Made by a program: the position numbers and the translations under genes. Positions 56,930-64,000 of a stretch of DNA of 64,000 nucleotides are shown here, one piece after another. Origin of the DNA: Paraoerskovia sediminicola (GTDB lineage Bacteria > Actinomycetota > Actinomycetes > Actinomycetales > Cellulomonadaceae); the NCBI RefSeq assembly GCF_030296575.1, contig NZ_AP027729.1, positions 3,038,001 through 3,102,000 of the forward strand, read 5' to 3'. Within the stretch, counting starts at the first letter, position 1. Each line of letters opens with the position of its first letter. The notes under the pieces were generated by a model, which was not told the origin of the DNA, ran no database searches, and was given only the letters and a program-made list of their open reading frames with translations.

Positions 56930-58107
56930 CAGTCCTCCTCCGTAGCTGTCTGCGGGTGGGCGACCACCAGCACGTCCTGGCCGAGCGTGCGCACCTGTGT
57001 CGTCGTGAGCCGCACGGCGTCGGCGATCGTGCCGATGCCGAGGTCCGCCGTGGCGTGGGCGCCGGCACCCAGCAGGACCGGCGCGACGTACGCGTGGACC
57101 TCGTCGACGACGCCGGCGCGCAGGAACGCGGCCGCCACCGTCGGCCCGCCCTCGACGAGCAGGTGCCGCACCTCCCGCGCGTGGAGCGCGCCGAGGACCT
57201 CGTGGACGTCGTGGGTCCGCAGGTGCAGCAGCGCGCCCTCGGGGCCCCGCACCCTGGCGTCCTCCGGCACGTCCCGGTGCCCGACGACGACGCGCAGCGG
57301 TTGGTCGGGCGCCCCGGAACGTTCGTTCCCGACGCGTGCGGTCAGTGCGGGGTCGTCGGCGAGGACGGTGCCCGTCCCCACCGCGATGGCGTCGACGAAC
57401 GCGCGCACGCCGTGGGCGTGGGCCCGGGACTCGGGCCCGGTGATCCACCGGCTGGTGCCGTCGACGGCGGCGACACGCCCGTCGAGCGTCGTGGCGGTCT
57501 TGAGCGTCACCCACGGACGACCCCGGCGGACGGCGCGGAGCCAGGCCCCGAGCACCTCCTCGCCCTCGCAGCGCCGCACGTCGCCGACGACGTCGATCCC
57601 CGTGCTCTCCAGGTGAGCAGCGCCACCGACGGCGACGGGGTTCGGGTCCGGGACCGCGAACACGACCCGGCCGACACCGGCCTCGGCCAGCGCGACCGAG
57701 CACGGGCCGGTCCGACCCGTGTGGTGGCACGGTTCGAGCGTCACCACCGCCGTCGCGCCTCGGACGTCCGCCCCGCGCGAGGCAGCGTCCTCGAGGGCGA
57801 CGACCTCTGCGTGCGGAGTCCCGGCGCCGTGGTTGCGTCCCTCGGCAAGGACTGTCCCGACTGCCCCGACCAGCTCGCCGTTCGGGGCGAAGACAGCAGG
57901 CGCGGCGGCGACCGTCGTGGGCGGCACCTCGCCGTCGACGGGCGAACCGTGGCCGAGGATCACGCAACCGACGCGCGGGTTGGCTCCGTGGACGGGGCGC
58001 TCCCGGGCGAGATCGAGTGCGCGGCGCATCGCGGCGTCGATCGTCAGACGCTCGCCGTGCGTGGGCGCGGTGGGACGCGAGTCGTGCTCGTCGTCGGTCG
58101 CTGCCAT
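56929..58107 (-). CDS. ribD: Bifunctional riboflavin biosynthesis deaminase/reductase
   Basis: A 392-residue RibD. The deaminase domain has HAEVVAL and PCHHTGRTGPC for zinc. The reductase domain follows with TTLDGRVAAVDGTSRWITG and LLVEGGPTVAAAFL. First gene of ribD-ribE-ribBA-ribH, preceded by an FMN riboswitch. GGGAGGGACC precedes the ATG. Confidence 0.96.
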   Translation of the reverse strand: MAATDDEHDSRPTAPTHGERLTIDAAMRRALDLARERPVHGANPRVGCVILGHGSPVDGEVPPTTVAAAPAVFAPNGELVGAVGTVLAEGRNHGAGTPHAEVVALEDAASRGADVRGATAVVTLEPCHHTGRTGPCSVALAEAGVGRVVFAVPDPNPVAVGGAAHLESTGIDVVGDVRRCEGEEVLGAWLRAVRRGRPWVTLKTATTLDGRVAAVDGTSRWITGPESRAHAHGVRAFVDAIAVGTGTVLADDPALTARVGNERSGAPDQPLRVVVGHRDVPEDARVRGPEGALLHLRTHDVHEVLGALHAREVRHLLVEGGPTVAAAFLRAGVVDEVHAYVAPVLLGAGAHATADLGIGTIADAVRLTTTQVRTLGQDVLVVAHPQTATEED

Positions 58108-58218
58108 GGTCCCTCCCCTCGAAGCGTCGGTGCTCCGGGGTGAGGGCGTCGCGACGCGCAGGGACCTGCGGCGTCACGGCACCACGGCATACGGGTACGA
58201 CCCGCACGCCGCCACGGC

Positions 58219-58330
58219 TCCTCCCATCCGGACTCTCACCGTCGGTCCTGGAGTTCCACCAGGTCAACCGCACCGAAGTGCGGGTCGCGGACTGTCACCG
58301 CCGGCTCGGACTTTCACCGACCCCGGAGCT
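58219..58330 (-). promoter_or_regulatory. FMN riboswitch (RFN element)
   Basis: On the minus strand the conserved RFN blocks occur in order. On the plus strand their complements are visible as CTCCCATCCGGACT, CACCGTCGGT, GGAGTTCCACCAGGTCAACC, GGTCGCGGACTGTCACCG and CGGACTTTCACCGACCCCGG. It lies about 110 bases upstream of ribD and should lower rib operon expression when FMN is abundant. Confidence 0.93.
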
Positions 58331-58403
58331 CGTGTTGCGTTCTGCTCCAGGCATTTTGCCATAGGTGCGCTGGGTGGTCTGGTGCGATCGGCGCGATGAG
58401 ACG

Positions 58404-58419
58404 CGCTTGGCACACTATT
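58404..58419 (-). promoter_or_regulatory. Probable promoter region of the rib operon, shared 16-base motif
   Basis: On the minus strand AATAGTGTGCCAAGCG lies about 75 bases before the riboswitch. AATAGT (within TTAATAGT) fits a -10 element. The same 16 bases precede the gene at 20805. Confidence 0.45.
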
Positions 58420-58430
58420 AATACTGATGG

Positions 58431-59095
58431 CTAGTGTCGGCATGCACCGTCAGCGAGGTTGCGCAGCGCCTCGATCTCCGCCGGGACGTCGTCCGCCCCG
58501 TACACGGCCGAACCCGCGACGAAGACGTTCGCGCCGGCGTCCGACGCCCGCTCGATGGTCGAGCGCGAGACTCCCCGTCCACCTGGACCCAGACGTCGAG
58601 GCCCGCCGCGGCGACCGCCTCGCGGGTGCGACGGATCTTCGGCAGCGTCCCCTCGATGAACGACTGGCCCCCGAACCCCGGCTCGACGGTCATGATCAGG
58701 ACCATGTCGAGCTCGGGCAGCAGGTCCACGTAGGGCTCGATGCTCGTGGCCGGGCGCAGCGCCATGCCCGCGCGGGCACCCAGCCTGCGCAGCTCGCGGG
58801 CGAGCCGCACCGGGGCCGCAGCGCTCTCGGCGTGGAACGTCACCGACGCGGCGCCGGCCTCCGCGTACTGCGGGGCCCAGCGGTCCGCGTCGTCGATCAT
58901 CAGGTGCGCGTCGAGCGGGATCGGCGACACCTGCGCGAGACGCTCGAAGACCGGGAGCCCCAGCGTCAGGTTCGGCACGAAGTGGTAGTCCATGACATCG
59001 ACGTGCGCGTAGTCCGCCGCCGAGATCGCGTGCAGGTCGCGTTCGAGGTTCGCGAAGTCGGCGGACAGGATGCTCGGGGCGATCAGAGAGGTCAT
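58431..59095 (-). CDS. rpe: Ribulose-phosphate 3-epimerase (frame broken by one base)
   Basis: A TIM-barrel Rpe. [45 protein letters not shown] and [18 protein letters not shown] are typical metal-binding and catalytic segments. The frame slips after VQVDG; adding one base to the CCCC run at plus strand 58573-58576 restores [20 protein letters not shown] and a stop at 58431, giving the normal 221 residues. Works in the pentose phosphate pathway. Confidence 0.93.
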
Positions 59096-59209
59096 GGCAC
59101 CAGCCTATGGCGCACCACCCGCCTAGAACCGTCCAGCCCTCGCCCAGCCCCCGCGCACGGCCCGCTCAGTGCCCGATCAGTGCCAGATCCGTGCCCGCTC
59201 AGCGTCCAC

Positions 59210-60865
59210 TCAACGCCGACGTAGGAGCGTGAGGTGCATCGCGTCCGTGCCGTGCAGGTGCGGCCACAGCTGGACGTCCGAGCGGTCCGACAGCTCGATC
59301 TCCTCGCCCCCGGCCTCGCGCACGACCTGCCTGACCGCGGCGGCCGCGTCGACGCGCTCGACGTCGTCCCGCCCCCGCAGCACGTCGTCGACGACGAACC
59401 TCGTCTCGGCGAGGTGCGGCGAGCAGGTCACGTACCCGACCATGCCCCCGGGCCGGACCGCGGCCAGCGCCGACCGGAGCAGCTCGCCCTGGAGAGCGGT
59501 GAGCGTCCCGACGTCGGACGGCGTCCGTCGCCAGCGCGACTCGGGTCGCCGCCGCAGGGCACCCAGCCCTGTGCAGGGCGCGTCCAGGAGGACCCGGTCG
59601 TAGGCGCCCGGCTCGGTGGTCCCCGCCGCGCGTCCGTCTCCGGTGCGCACGTCCTCCACCGCGTCCGCCATCACGGCCGACAGGGCACGGTGCACCAGGT
59701 CCGTCCGGTGCGGCTGGACCTCGTTCGCGACGACCCGCGCGCCCCGCTCCCCCGCCACGGCGGCGAGCAGAGCCGCCTTGCCGCCCGGCCCCGCGCACAG
59801 GTCGAGCCAGCGCTCGTCCGGGCCCTCGATCTCGGCCGCGAGGAACGCGAGCGTCACGAGCTGGCTGCCCTCGTCCTGGACGCCGATCGAACCCTCCCGG
59901 ACACCGGTGAGCGCTCCCGGGTCGCCGCCCTCGAGCACGCGCGCGGTCGGCGCCCACCGCCCGGCGGCGGTGCTGACCACGGCGGCGGTGCGCGGCGATC
60001 TGCGCGCGCCGGCCGGACCGCTCGGACCGTCAGGTGCCGAGCGAGGCGCCCCGTCCCCGGACGTCCCAGGGGTCCGGTCGGCCTTCGGGCCGCCGATCTC
60101 CGCGAGCTCTCGCTCCACCGGGAGGCCGGGACGGACGACCAGCGTCACGCGCGGTGCGGCGTTGTCGGCGCGCAGGAGGTCCTCGGTCTCCTCGGCGGGT
60201 CGCCCCGCCGCGACCAGCGACTCCCGCAGCGCCCGCGTGATCCATCGCGGGTGGCTCTCGAGGACCGAGAGGCGCTCGTCCTCCCCGCCGGTGGCGCGCG
60301 CCGCGTCCCCGACCGCCAGGAGCCACTCGTCGACGGGCGTGCGCGCGACGCTCCGGAGCACGGCGTTGACGAACTGCGCGGCACCGGCGCCGACCTTCTC
60401 GCGCGCGAGGCCGACCGTCTCCGAGACCGCGGCGTGGTTCGGTACCCGCATCGCGGTCAGCTGGTGCGTGCCCAGCCGCAGGAGGTCGAGCACCGGAGGG
60501 TCGATCTTGTCCAGGTGCCGGTCGACGCACCGGGCGATCACCGCGTCGTGGCGCCCCCGCATGCGCAGGGTGCCGTACGCGAGCTCCGTGGCGAACCCGG
60601 CGTCGCGCCCGGTGATCGAGCGGGAGCGCAGCATCGGCGGGAGGACGAGGTTCGCGTAGGCGTCGGACCCGTCGACCTGGCGCAGGACGTCGTAGGCGAC
60701 CGCCCGGGCCGGGTCGCTGCCTCTGCGGCGCTGCGACGGCGCCGCCGCGCTCCGGTGGCCGGAGCCCTGGGACCGTGCGGCCCCACGCTGGCGGCCTCGA
60801 CCGTCGCGCCGGTCGCTCGCCCGATCGTTCCGCCGGTCGCTGTTCCGGTCGTTCTGCCCGCTCAC
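59210..60865 (-). CDS. rsmB: 16S rRNA m5C967 methyltransferase RsmB family
   Basis: A 551-residue protein. The first 50 residues are a basic low-complexity tail. An NusB-like domain ([20 protein letters not shown]) precedes the SAM methyltransferase with [35 protein letters not shown] and the TCS catalytic cysteine ([11 protein letters not shown]). GTG 60865 overlaps the fmt stop (GTGA). fmt-rsmB is a classical pair. Confidence 0.93.
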   Translation of the reverse strand: MSGQNDRNSDRRNDRASDRRDGRGRQRGAARSQGSGHRSAAAPSQRRRGSDPARAVAYDVLRQVDGSDAYANLVLPPMLRSRSITGRDAGFATELAYGTLRMRGRHDAVIARCVDRHLDKIDPPVLDLLRLGTHQLTAMRVPNHAAVSETVGLAREKVGAGAAQFVNAVLRSVARTPVDEWLLAVGDAARATGGEDERLSVLESHPRWITRALRESLVAAGRPAEETEDLLRADNAAPRVTLVVRPGLPVERELAEIGGPKADRTPGTSGDGAPRSAPDGPSGPAGARRSPRTAAVVSTAAGRWAPTARVLEGGDPGALTGVREGSIGVQDEGSQLVTLAFLAAEIEGPDERWLDLCAGPGGKAALLAAVAGERGARVVANEVQPHRTDLVHRALSAVMADAVEDVRTGDGRAAGTTEPGAYDRVLLDAPCTGLGALRRRPESRWRRTPSDVGTLTALQGELLRSALAAVRPGGMVGYVTCSPHLAETRFVVDDVLRGRDDVERVDAAAAVRQVVREAGGEEIELSDRSDVQLWPHLHGTDAMHLTLLRRR

Positions 60866-61797
60866 GCGGACGCCCCCAGCACGAGGTCCTCGGCGAGCCG
60901 CGCACCGCGCGCCCAGTCCGCGGCGGCCATGTGCTTCTTGCCGACCGGGGCGACCTCGCCGAGCTCGACCGCGTGGGTCCCGGTCCCGACGAGCACCTCC
61001 TTCTTCCCGGCGCGCACCTCGCCCGGGCGCAGGTCGGTCACGTCGGGGCGCGGGACCACGGGTCCGAGCCCTAGCCGCGCGCCGTCGGGCAGGGTCGTCC
61101 ACGCACCCGGCGCCGGGGTGCAGCCTCGCACCGAGCGGTCCACCGCGAACGCCGGGTCGGCCCAACGCACCTCGGCGTCGGCGGTCGTCAGCTTGGGGGC
61201 GAGGCTGACGCCGTCCGGCGGCTGCGGGGTCGGGGACATCGCACCGTCCTCGAGCGCGTCGAGCGTCGCGACGAGCAGACCGGCACCCGAGGTCGCGAGC
61301 CGCTCCAGCAGGTCTCCGGACGTGTCCCGGCGGCGCACCGTCTCCGTCGTGGTCCCCAGGACGGGACCGGTGTCGAGGCCTTCGTCCAGCAGGAACGTCG
61401 AGGCCCCGGTCACCTCGTCGCCCGCGATGACCGCGTGCTGCACGGGTGCCGCGCCGCGCCAGGCCGGCAGGATCGAGAAGTGCAGGTTCACCCAGCCGAG
61501 CCTCGGCACGTCGAGCACGTCGCGACGCAGGATCTCCCCGTAGGCGACGACGGGGGCGCAGTCGACGTCGAGCTCGCGGAGCCGGTCGGCGAAACCCTCG
61601 TCGCGGGGGCGGTCGGTGATGACCGGCAGCCCGAGCTCCTCGGCCCGTGCCCGCACGGGGCTCGGCGTGACCTTGCGGCCGCGACCGGAGCGCGCGTCGG
61701 CACGGGTGAGCACGGCGACGACCTCGTGCCGGGACCCGACCAGCGCCTCGAGGGATGGGACCGCAGCCTGCGGCGTACCGGCGAAGAGAACACGCAT
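60862..61797 (-). CDS. fmt: Methionyl-tRNA formyltransferase
   Basis: A 311-residue Fmt, which formylates initiator Met-t[22 protein letters not shown] opens the formyltransferase domain, and the catalytic segment is [19 protein letters not shown] (SILP rather than the usual SLLP). The C-terminal domain follows [15 protein letters not shown]. Directly upstream of rsmB. Confidence 0.95.
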   Translation of the reverse strand: MRVLFAGTPQAAVPSLEALVGSRHEVVAVLTRADARSGRGRKVTPSPVRARAEELGLPVITDRPRDEGFADRLRELDVDCAPVVAYGEILRRDVLDVPRLGWVNLHFSILPAWRGAAPVQHAVIAGDEVTGASTFLLDEGLDTGPVLGTTTETVRRRDTSGDLLERLATSGAGLLVATLDALEDGAMSPTPQPPDGVSLAPKLTTADAEVRWADPAFAVDRSVRGCTPAPGAWTTLPDGARLGLGPVVPRPDVTDLRPGEVRAGKKEVLVGTGTHAVELGEVAPVGKKHMAAADWARGARLAEDLVLGASA

Positions 61798-61806
61798 GCG
61801 GCGAGT

Positions 61807-62454
61807 CTAGGTGCGCGGCGGCTCCGGGGCGGCACCGCCGACCGCGATCCCGAGCGCGCGCAGGTCGGAGCGCAGGGCAGCGGTCGTCGTGAACACCAGA
61901 CCGCGGAAGCCGAGCGCCGCTGCGGCCGCGACGTTGGCCTCGCTGTCGTCGACGAAGACCGTGCGCGCGGGCACCAGCCCGAACCTCTCGACGGCGAGCC
62001 CGAAGATCCGCGGGTCCGGCTTGGCCACGCCCACCTCCCCCGACACCAGGACGTCACGCAACCGCCCGATCGCGGGCGCCGCGGGCTCAGCCGCCCAGAA
62101 CAGCTCCGCCGACCAGTTCGTCAGGCCGAACAGCCGCAGCCCCAGGTCGTCGAGCTCGTCGACCAGGCCCTCCGAGCCCTCGACGGGTCGCGTGAGGGAC
62201 GCCGGGAAGTGAGCCACGTAGGCCTCGACCGCGGCCACGTGCTGCGGGGCGACACGCCGCAGGTCCGCGATCGCGTCGCGCCACGTCCGGCCCTCGTCCT
62301 GGCGATGGTTGAACGCCGCGAAGTCGAGCTCGCGCAGCGCCGCCTCGGCCGCCTCCCGCGGGACACCCGCGGACATCGCCACCGACGGCTCCCACCGCAC
62401 GAGCACCTGCCCGAGGTCGTAGAGCACGGTGTCGATCGTGGAGTCCGCCGTCAC
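61807..62454 (-). CDS. HAD family hydrolase
   Basis: A 215-residue HAD-superfamily protein. Motif I is YDLGQVLVRW, motif II lies in LFGLTNWS, and motifs III/IV in VAKPDPRIF and VFVDDSEANVAAA. A helical cap domain lies between. The substrate is unknown. It is coupled to priA (GTGA) and nine bases upstream of fmt. Confidence 0.88.
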   Translation of the reverse strand: MTADSTIDTVLYDLGQVLVRWEPSVAMSAGVPREAAEAALRELDFAAFNHRQDEGRTWRDAIADLRRVAPQHVAAVEAYVAHFPASLTRPVEGSEGLVDELDDLGLRLFGLTNWSAELFWAAEPAAPAIGRLRDVLVSGEVGVAKPDPRIFGLAVERFGLVPARTVFVDDSEANVAAAAALGFRGLVFTTTAALRSDLRALGIAVGGAAPEPPRT

Positions 62455-64000
62455 AGCATCTCCTCCGGGTCGAGGCGAACGCGCACGCCGCCGCCCTCGC
62501 GCCGCGCGCTGCGGACGCCGAGGGACGCGCTGAGCTGGTTCGCGAGGGTGTCCCCCTCGCGGGCGGGGACACGGACCACGACCCGCACGGGCGGCGCGAG
62601 CGTCCTGTCGGGGTGGCGCCCCTCGGGCTCCACGTCGACCGGTCCCAGCACGGTGGTCGCGGTCGCGAGCGGCACGCGGGCGACGACCGCACGGACGGCC
62701 TCCCTGTCCCCCGTCACCGCGGCCACGCGCACGGCGGGCGGCAGGTCCAGCTCGGCGCGCTCCGTGAGCTCGCGGTCGGCGAGCCCGGCGGGGTCCCAGC
62801 GAACCAGGGCGTTGGTGGGCGCGGGGGCGGCGTCACCGACGAGCAGCACCTGACCGCCGTCGGGGGCGGGGCGCACGAGCGCGGCGGCGGCGAGCCACCG
62901 GTGCAGCGCCGCCTGCGTCACCGCGAGTCCGACGTGGGCGGTGCTGACCGCGGCGTCCAGCAGGAGCGCGGCCGCGTACCCGCCCGGGACCACGGGCTCC
63001 GCCCCCGGCGTCGCCACGACGAGCGCTCTGCCCGCAGGGACGGTCGCGAGCACGCCACCGGGTGCGGTGGCGCCCGACTGCCGGACGGTCACGCCAGGAA
63101 ACGCCCGGCCGAGCTCCTCCGCGGTGCGCTCGGAGCCGACGCGCACCGACCGCAGTCCCGTGCCGTGACACTCGTCGCACCGCCACCCGCCGGCGAGCCG
63201 CCCGCACCACGTGCACTGCGGTGCGGCGGCGGCGCCCGTCAGCCCCAGCGGGCCGTGGCACGTGCCGCAGGTCGCCGGGGTGCGGCAGCGCGCACAGGCG
63301 ACGACGGGCAGGTAGCCCCGCCGCGGCACCTGCACCAGGACCGGGCCGTCCTCGAGCGCTGCGCGGGCCGCCCGCCAGGCCGCCGTGGGGAGCCGTGCCG
63401 CCGCCCCGGCGCCCTCTGACGCCAGCTCGACCGAGGTCAGCGCCCGGACACGGGGCGCCCGGCGCCGGACGACGTCGCGCGCGGCCGTGATCTCCCGTGC
63501 CCACCCCGAGGCGAGCAACGACTGCGCGACGACGCTCCGGCCGTGGCTGCCGACGAGCCACGCCGCGCCCTCGAGCTCGCTCCGCAGCCGCAGCACCTCC
63601 CGGACGTGCGGGTACGGGGCCCTCGGGTCTGCGTGCGTCTCCTCGTCGTCCGACCAGCACACGACCAGGCCCAGGTCCTGCACGGGGGCGAAGGCCGCTG
63701 CACGCGTCCCGACGACGACCCGGACGTCGCCGCGCAACGCCGCCAGGAAGCTCCGGTAGCGAGGTGACGGGCCGTCGTCCGCCTCCAGCCTGACGTACTG
63801 CCCCGCCGAGCGCGCCGTGCAGCAGGTCCAGCCGGTCGCGTCGAGCGCCCGCGACAGGTGGTCGACGTCGCGCGCGTCGGGCAGGACCACGAGCACCCCG
63901 CGACCCGCCTGCTCGACGGACCGCACGAGACCCGCGAGGGCCGCCGCCCAGTCCTCGACCCCGGGCGTGCCGTTCGTGCGGCCGGCGAGAGCCGTCCACA
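62451..64000 (-). CDS. priA: Primosomal protein N' PriA (partial, N-terminus beyond window)
   Basis: About 516 C-terminal residues. The zinc-binding region shows CARCRTPATCGTCHG, CTWCGRL and CDECHGTG, the eight cysteines of PriA. The expected DEEH box reads SDDEETHADPRAPYPH, a degenerate form; actinobacterial PriA proteins often lack helicase activity. It should act in replication restart. The gene continues past the right edge without a break. Confidence 0.92.
   Translation of the reverse strand, partial: WTALAGRTNGTPGVEDWAAALAGLVRSVEQAGRGVLVVLPDARDVDHLSRALDATGWTCCTARSAGQYVRLEADDGPSPRYRSFLAALRGDVRVVVGTRAAAFAPVQDLGLVVCWSDDEETHADPRAPYPHVREVLRLRSELEGAAWLVGSHGRSVVAQSLLASGWAREITAARDVVRRRAPRVRALTSVELASEGAGAAARLPTAAWRAARAALEDGPVLVQVPRRGYLPVVACARCRTPATCGTCHGPLGLTGAAAAPQCTWCGRLAGGWRCDECHGTGLRSVRVGSERTAEELGRAFPGVTVRQSGATAPGGVLATVPAGRALVVATPGAEPVVPGGYAAALLLDAAVSTAHVGLAVTQAALHRWLAAAALVRPAPDGGQVLLVGDAAPAPTNALVRWDPAGLADRELTERAELDLPPAVRVAAVTGDREAVRAVVARVPLATATTVLGPVDVEPEGRHPDRTLAPPVRVVVRVPAREGDTLANQLSASLGVRSARREGGGVRVRLDPEEML

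Overview
The window is very GC-rich chromosomal DNA from an actinobacterium. Gene content and order (der downstream of cmk and plsC, pafB-pafC-tatA-tatC-helY, lnt near rbpA, garA-ftsR-bifunctional nuclease-merR, pgsA-DUF881-sbp-DUF881, hisE-hisG, priA-HAD-fmt-rsmB-rpe-ribDEBAH) fit the order Micrococcales, perhaps a Cellulomonas or Cellulosimicrobium relative. That genus guess is inference. Many genes overlap by ATGA or GTGA, which suggests translationally coupled operons.

Layout. 1-5.0 kb: cmk end, plsC, der, a tRNA-Pro with a strong terminator, then a conserved actinobacterial trio (histidine phosphatase, DUF3090, SCO1664-like kinase-fold protein). 5.0-7.9 kb: divergent TetR/AhpD-like pair, a ScoMcrA-head-domain protein, and a broken alpha/beta hydrolase. 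7.9-15.4 kb: purine catabolism (guanine-type deaminase, NCS2 permease, XdhC, FAD subunit, fused FeS/Mo subunit), preceded by structured leader DNA. 15.4-22.1 kb: LysR, threonine dehydratase-like enzyme, Sua5, UDP-glucose pyrophosphorylase, IMPACT protein, an incomplete tyrosine recombinase, Dps. 22.3-31.3 kb: DUF3866, pafBC, Tat translocase, lipid kinase, HelY helicase. 31.3-39.0 kb: amidohydrolase, PepSY membrane protein, Lnt, GNAT, RbpA, two small enzymes. 39.0-42.1 kb: an accessory islet with a gene remnant, a lone membrane protein, a candidate dif site and a complete tyrosine recombinase. 42.3-50.2 kb: cardiolipin synthase, the garA/ftsR cluster and the pgsA-DUF881-sbp cluster. 50.2-64 kb: DEAD-box helicase, hisGE, an FMN-riboswitch-controlled riboflavin operon, rpe, rsmB, fmt, HAD and the end of priA.

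Two observations stand out. First, a dif-like sequence at 39850-39877 sits where gene orientation flips: mostly + strand to its left, mostly - strand to its right. This suggests the window spans the replication terminus. Second, about fifteen genes, several normally essential (lnt, rbpA, rpe, sua5), each carry a one-base loss; wherever the site can be placed it falls in a run of four or five G or C. That uniform pattern points to homopolymer errors in the assembly rather than gene decay, so those genes are annotated over their restored extent. The alpha/beta hydrolase also has an in-frame stop and may be a true pseudogene.
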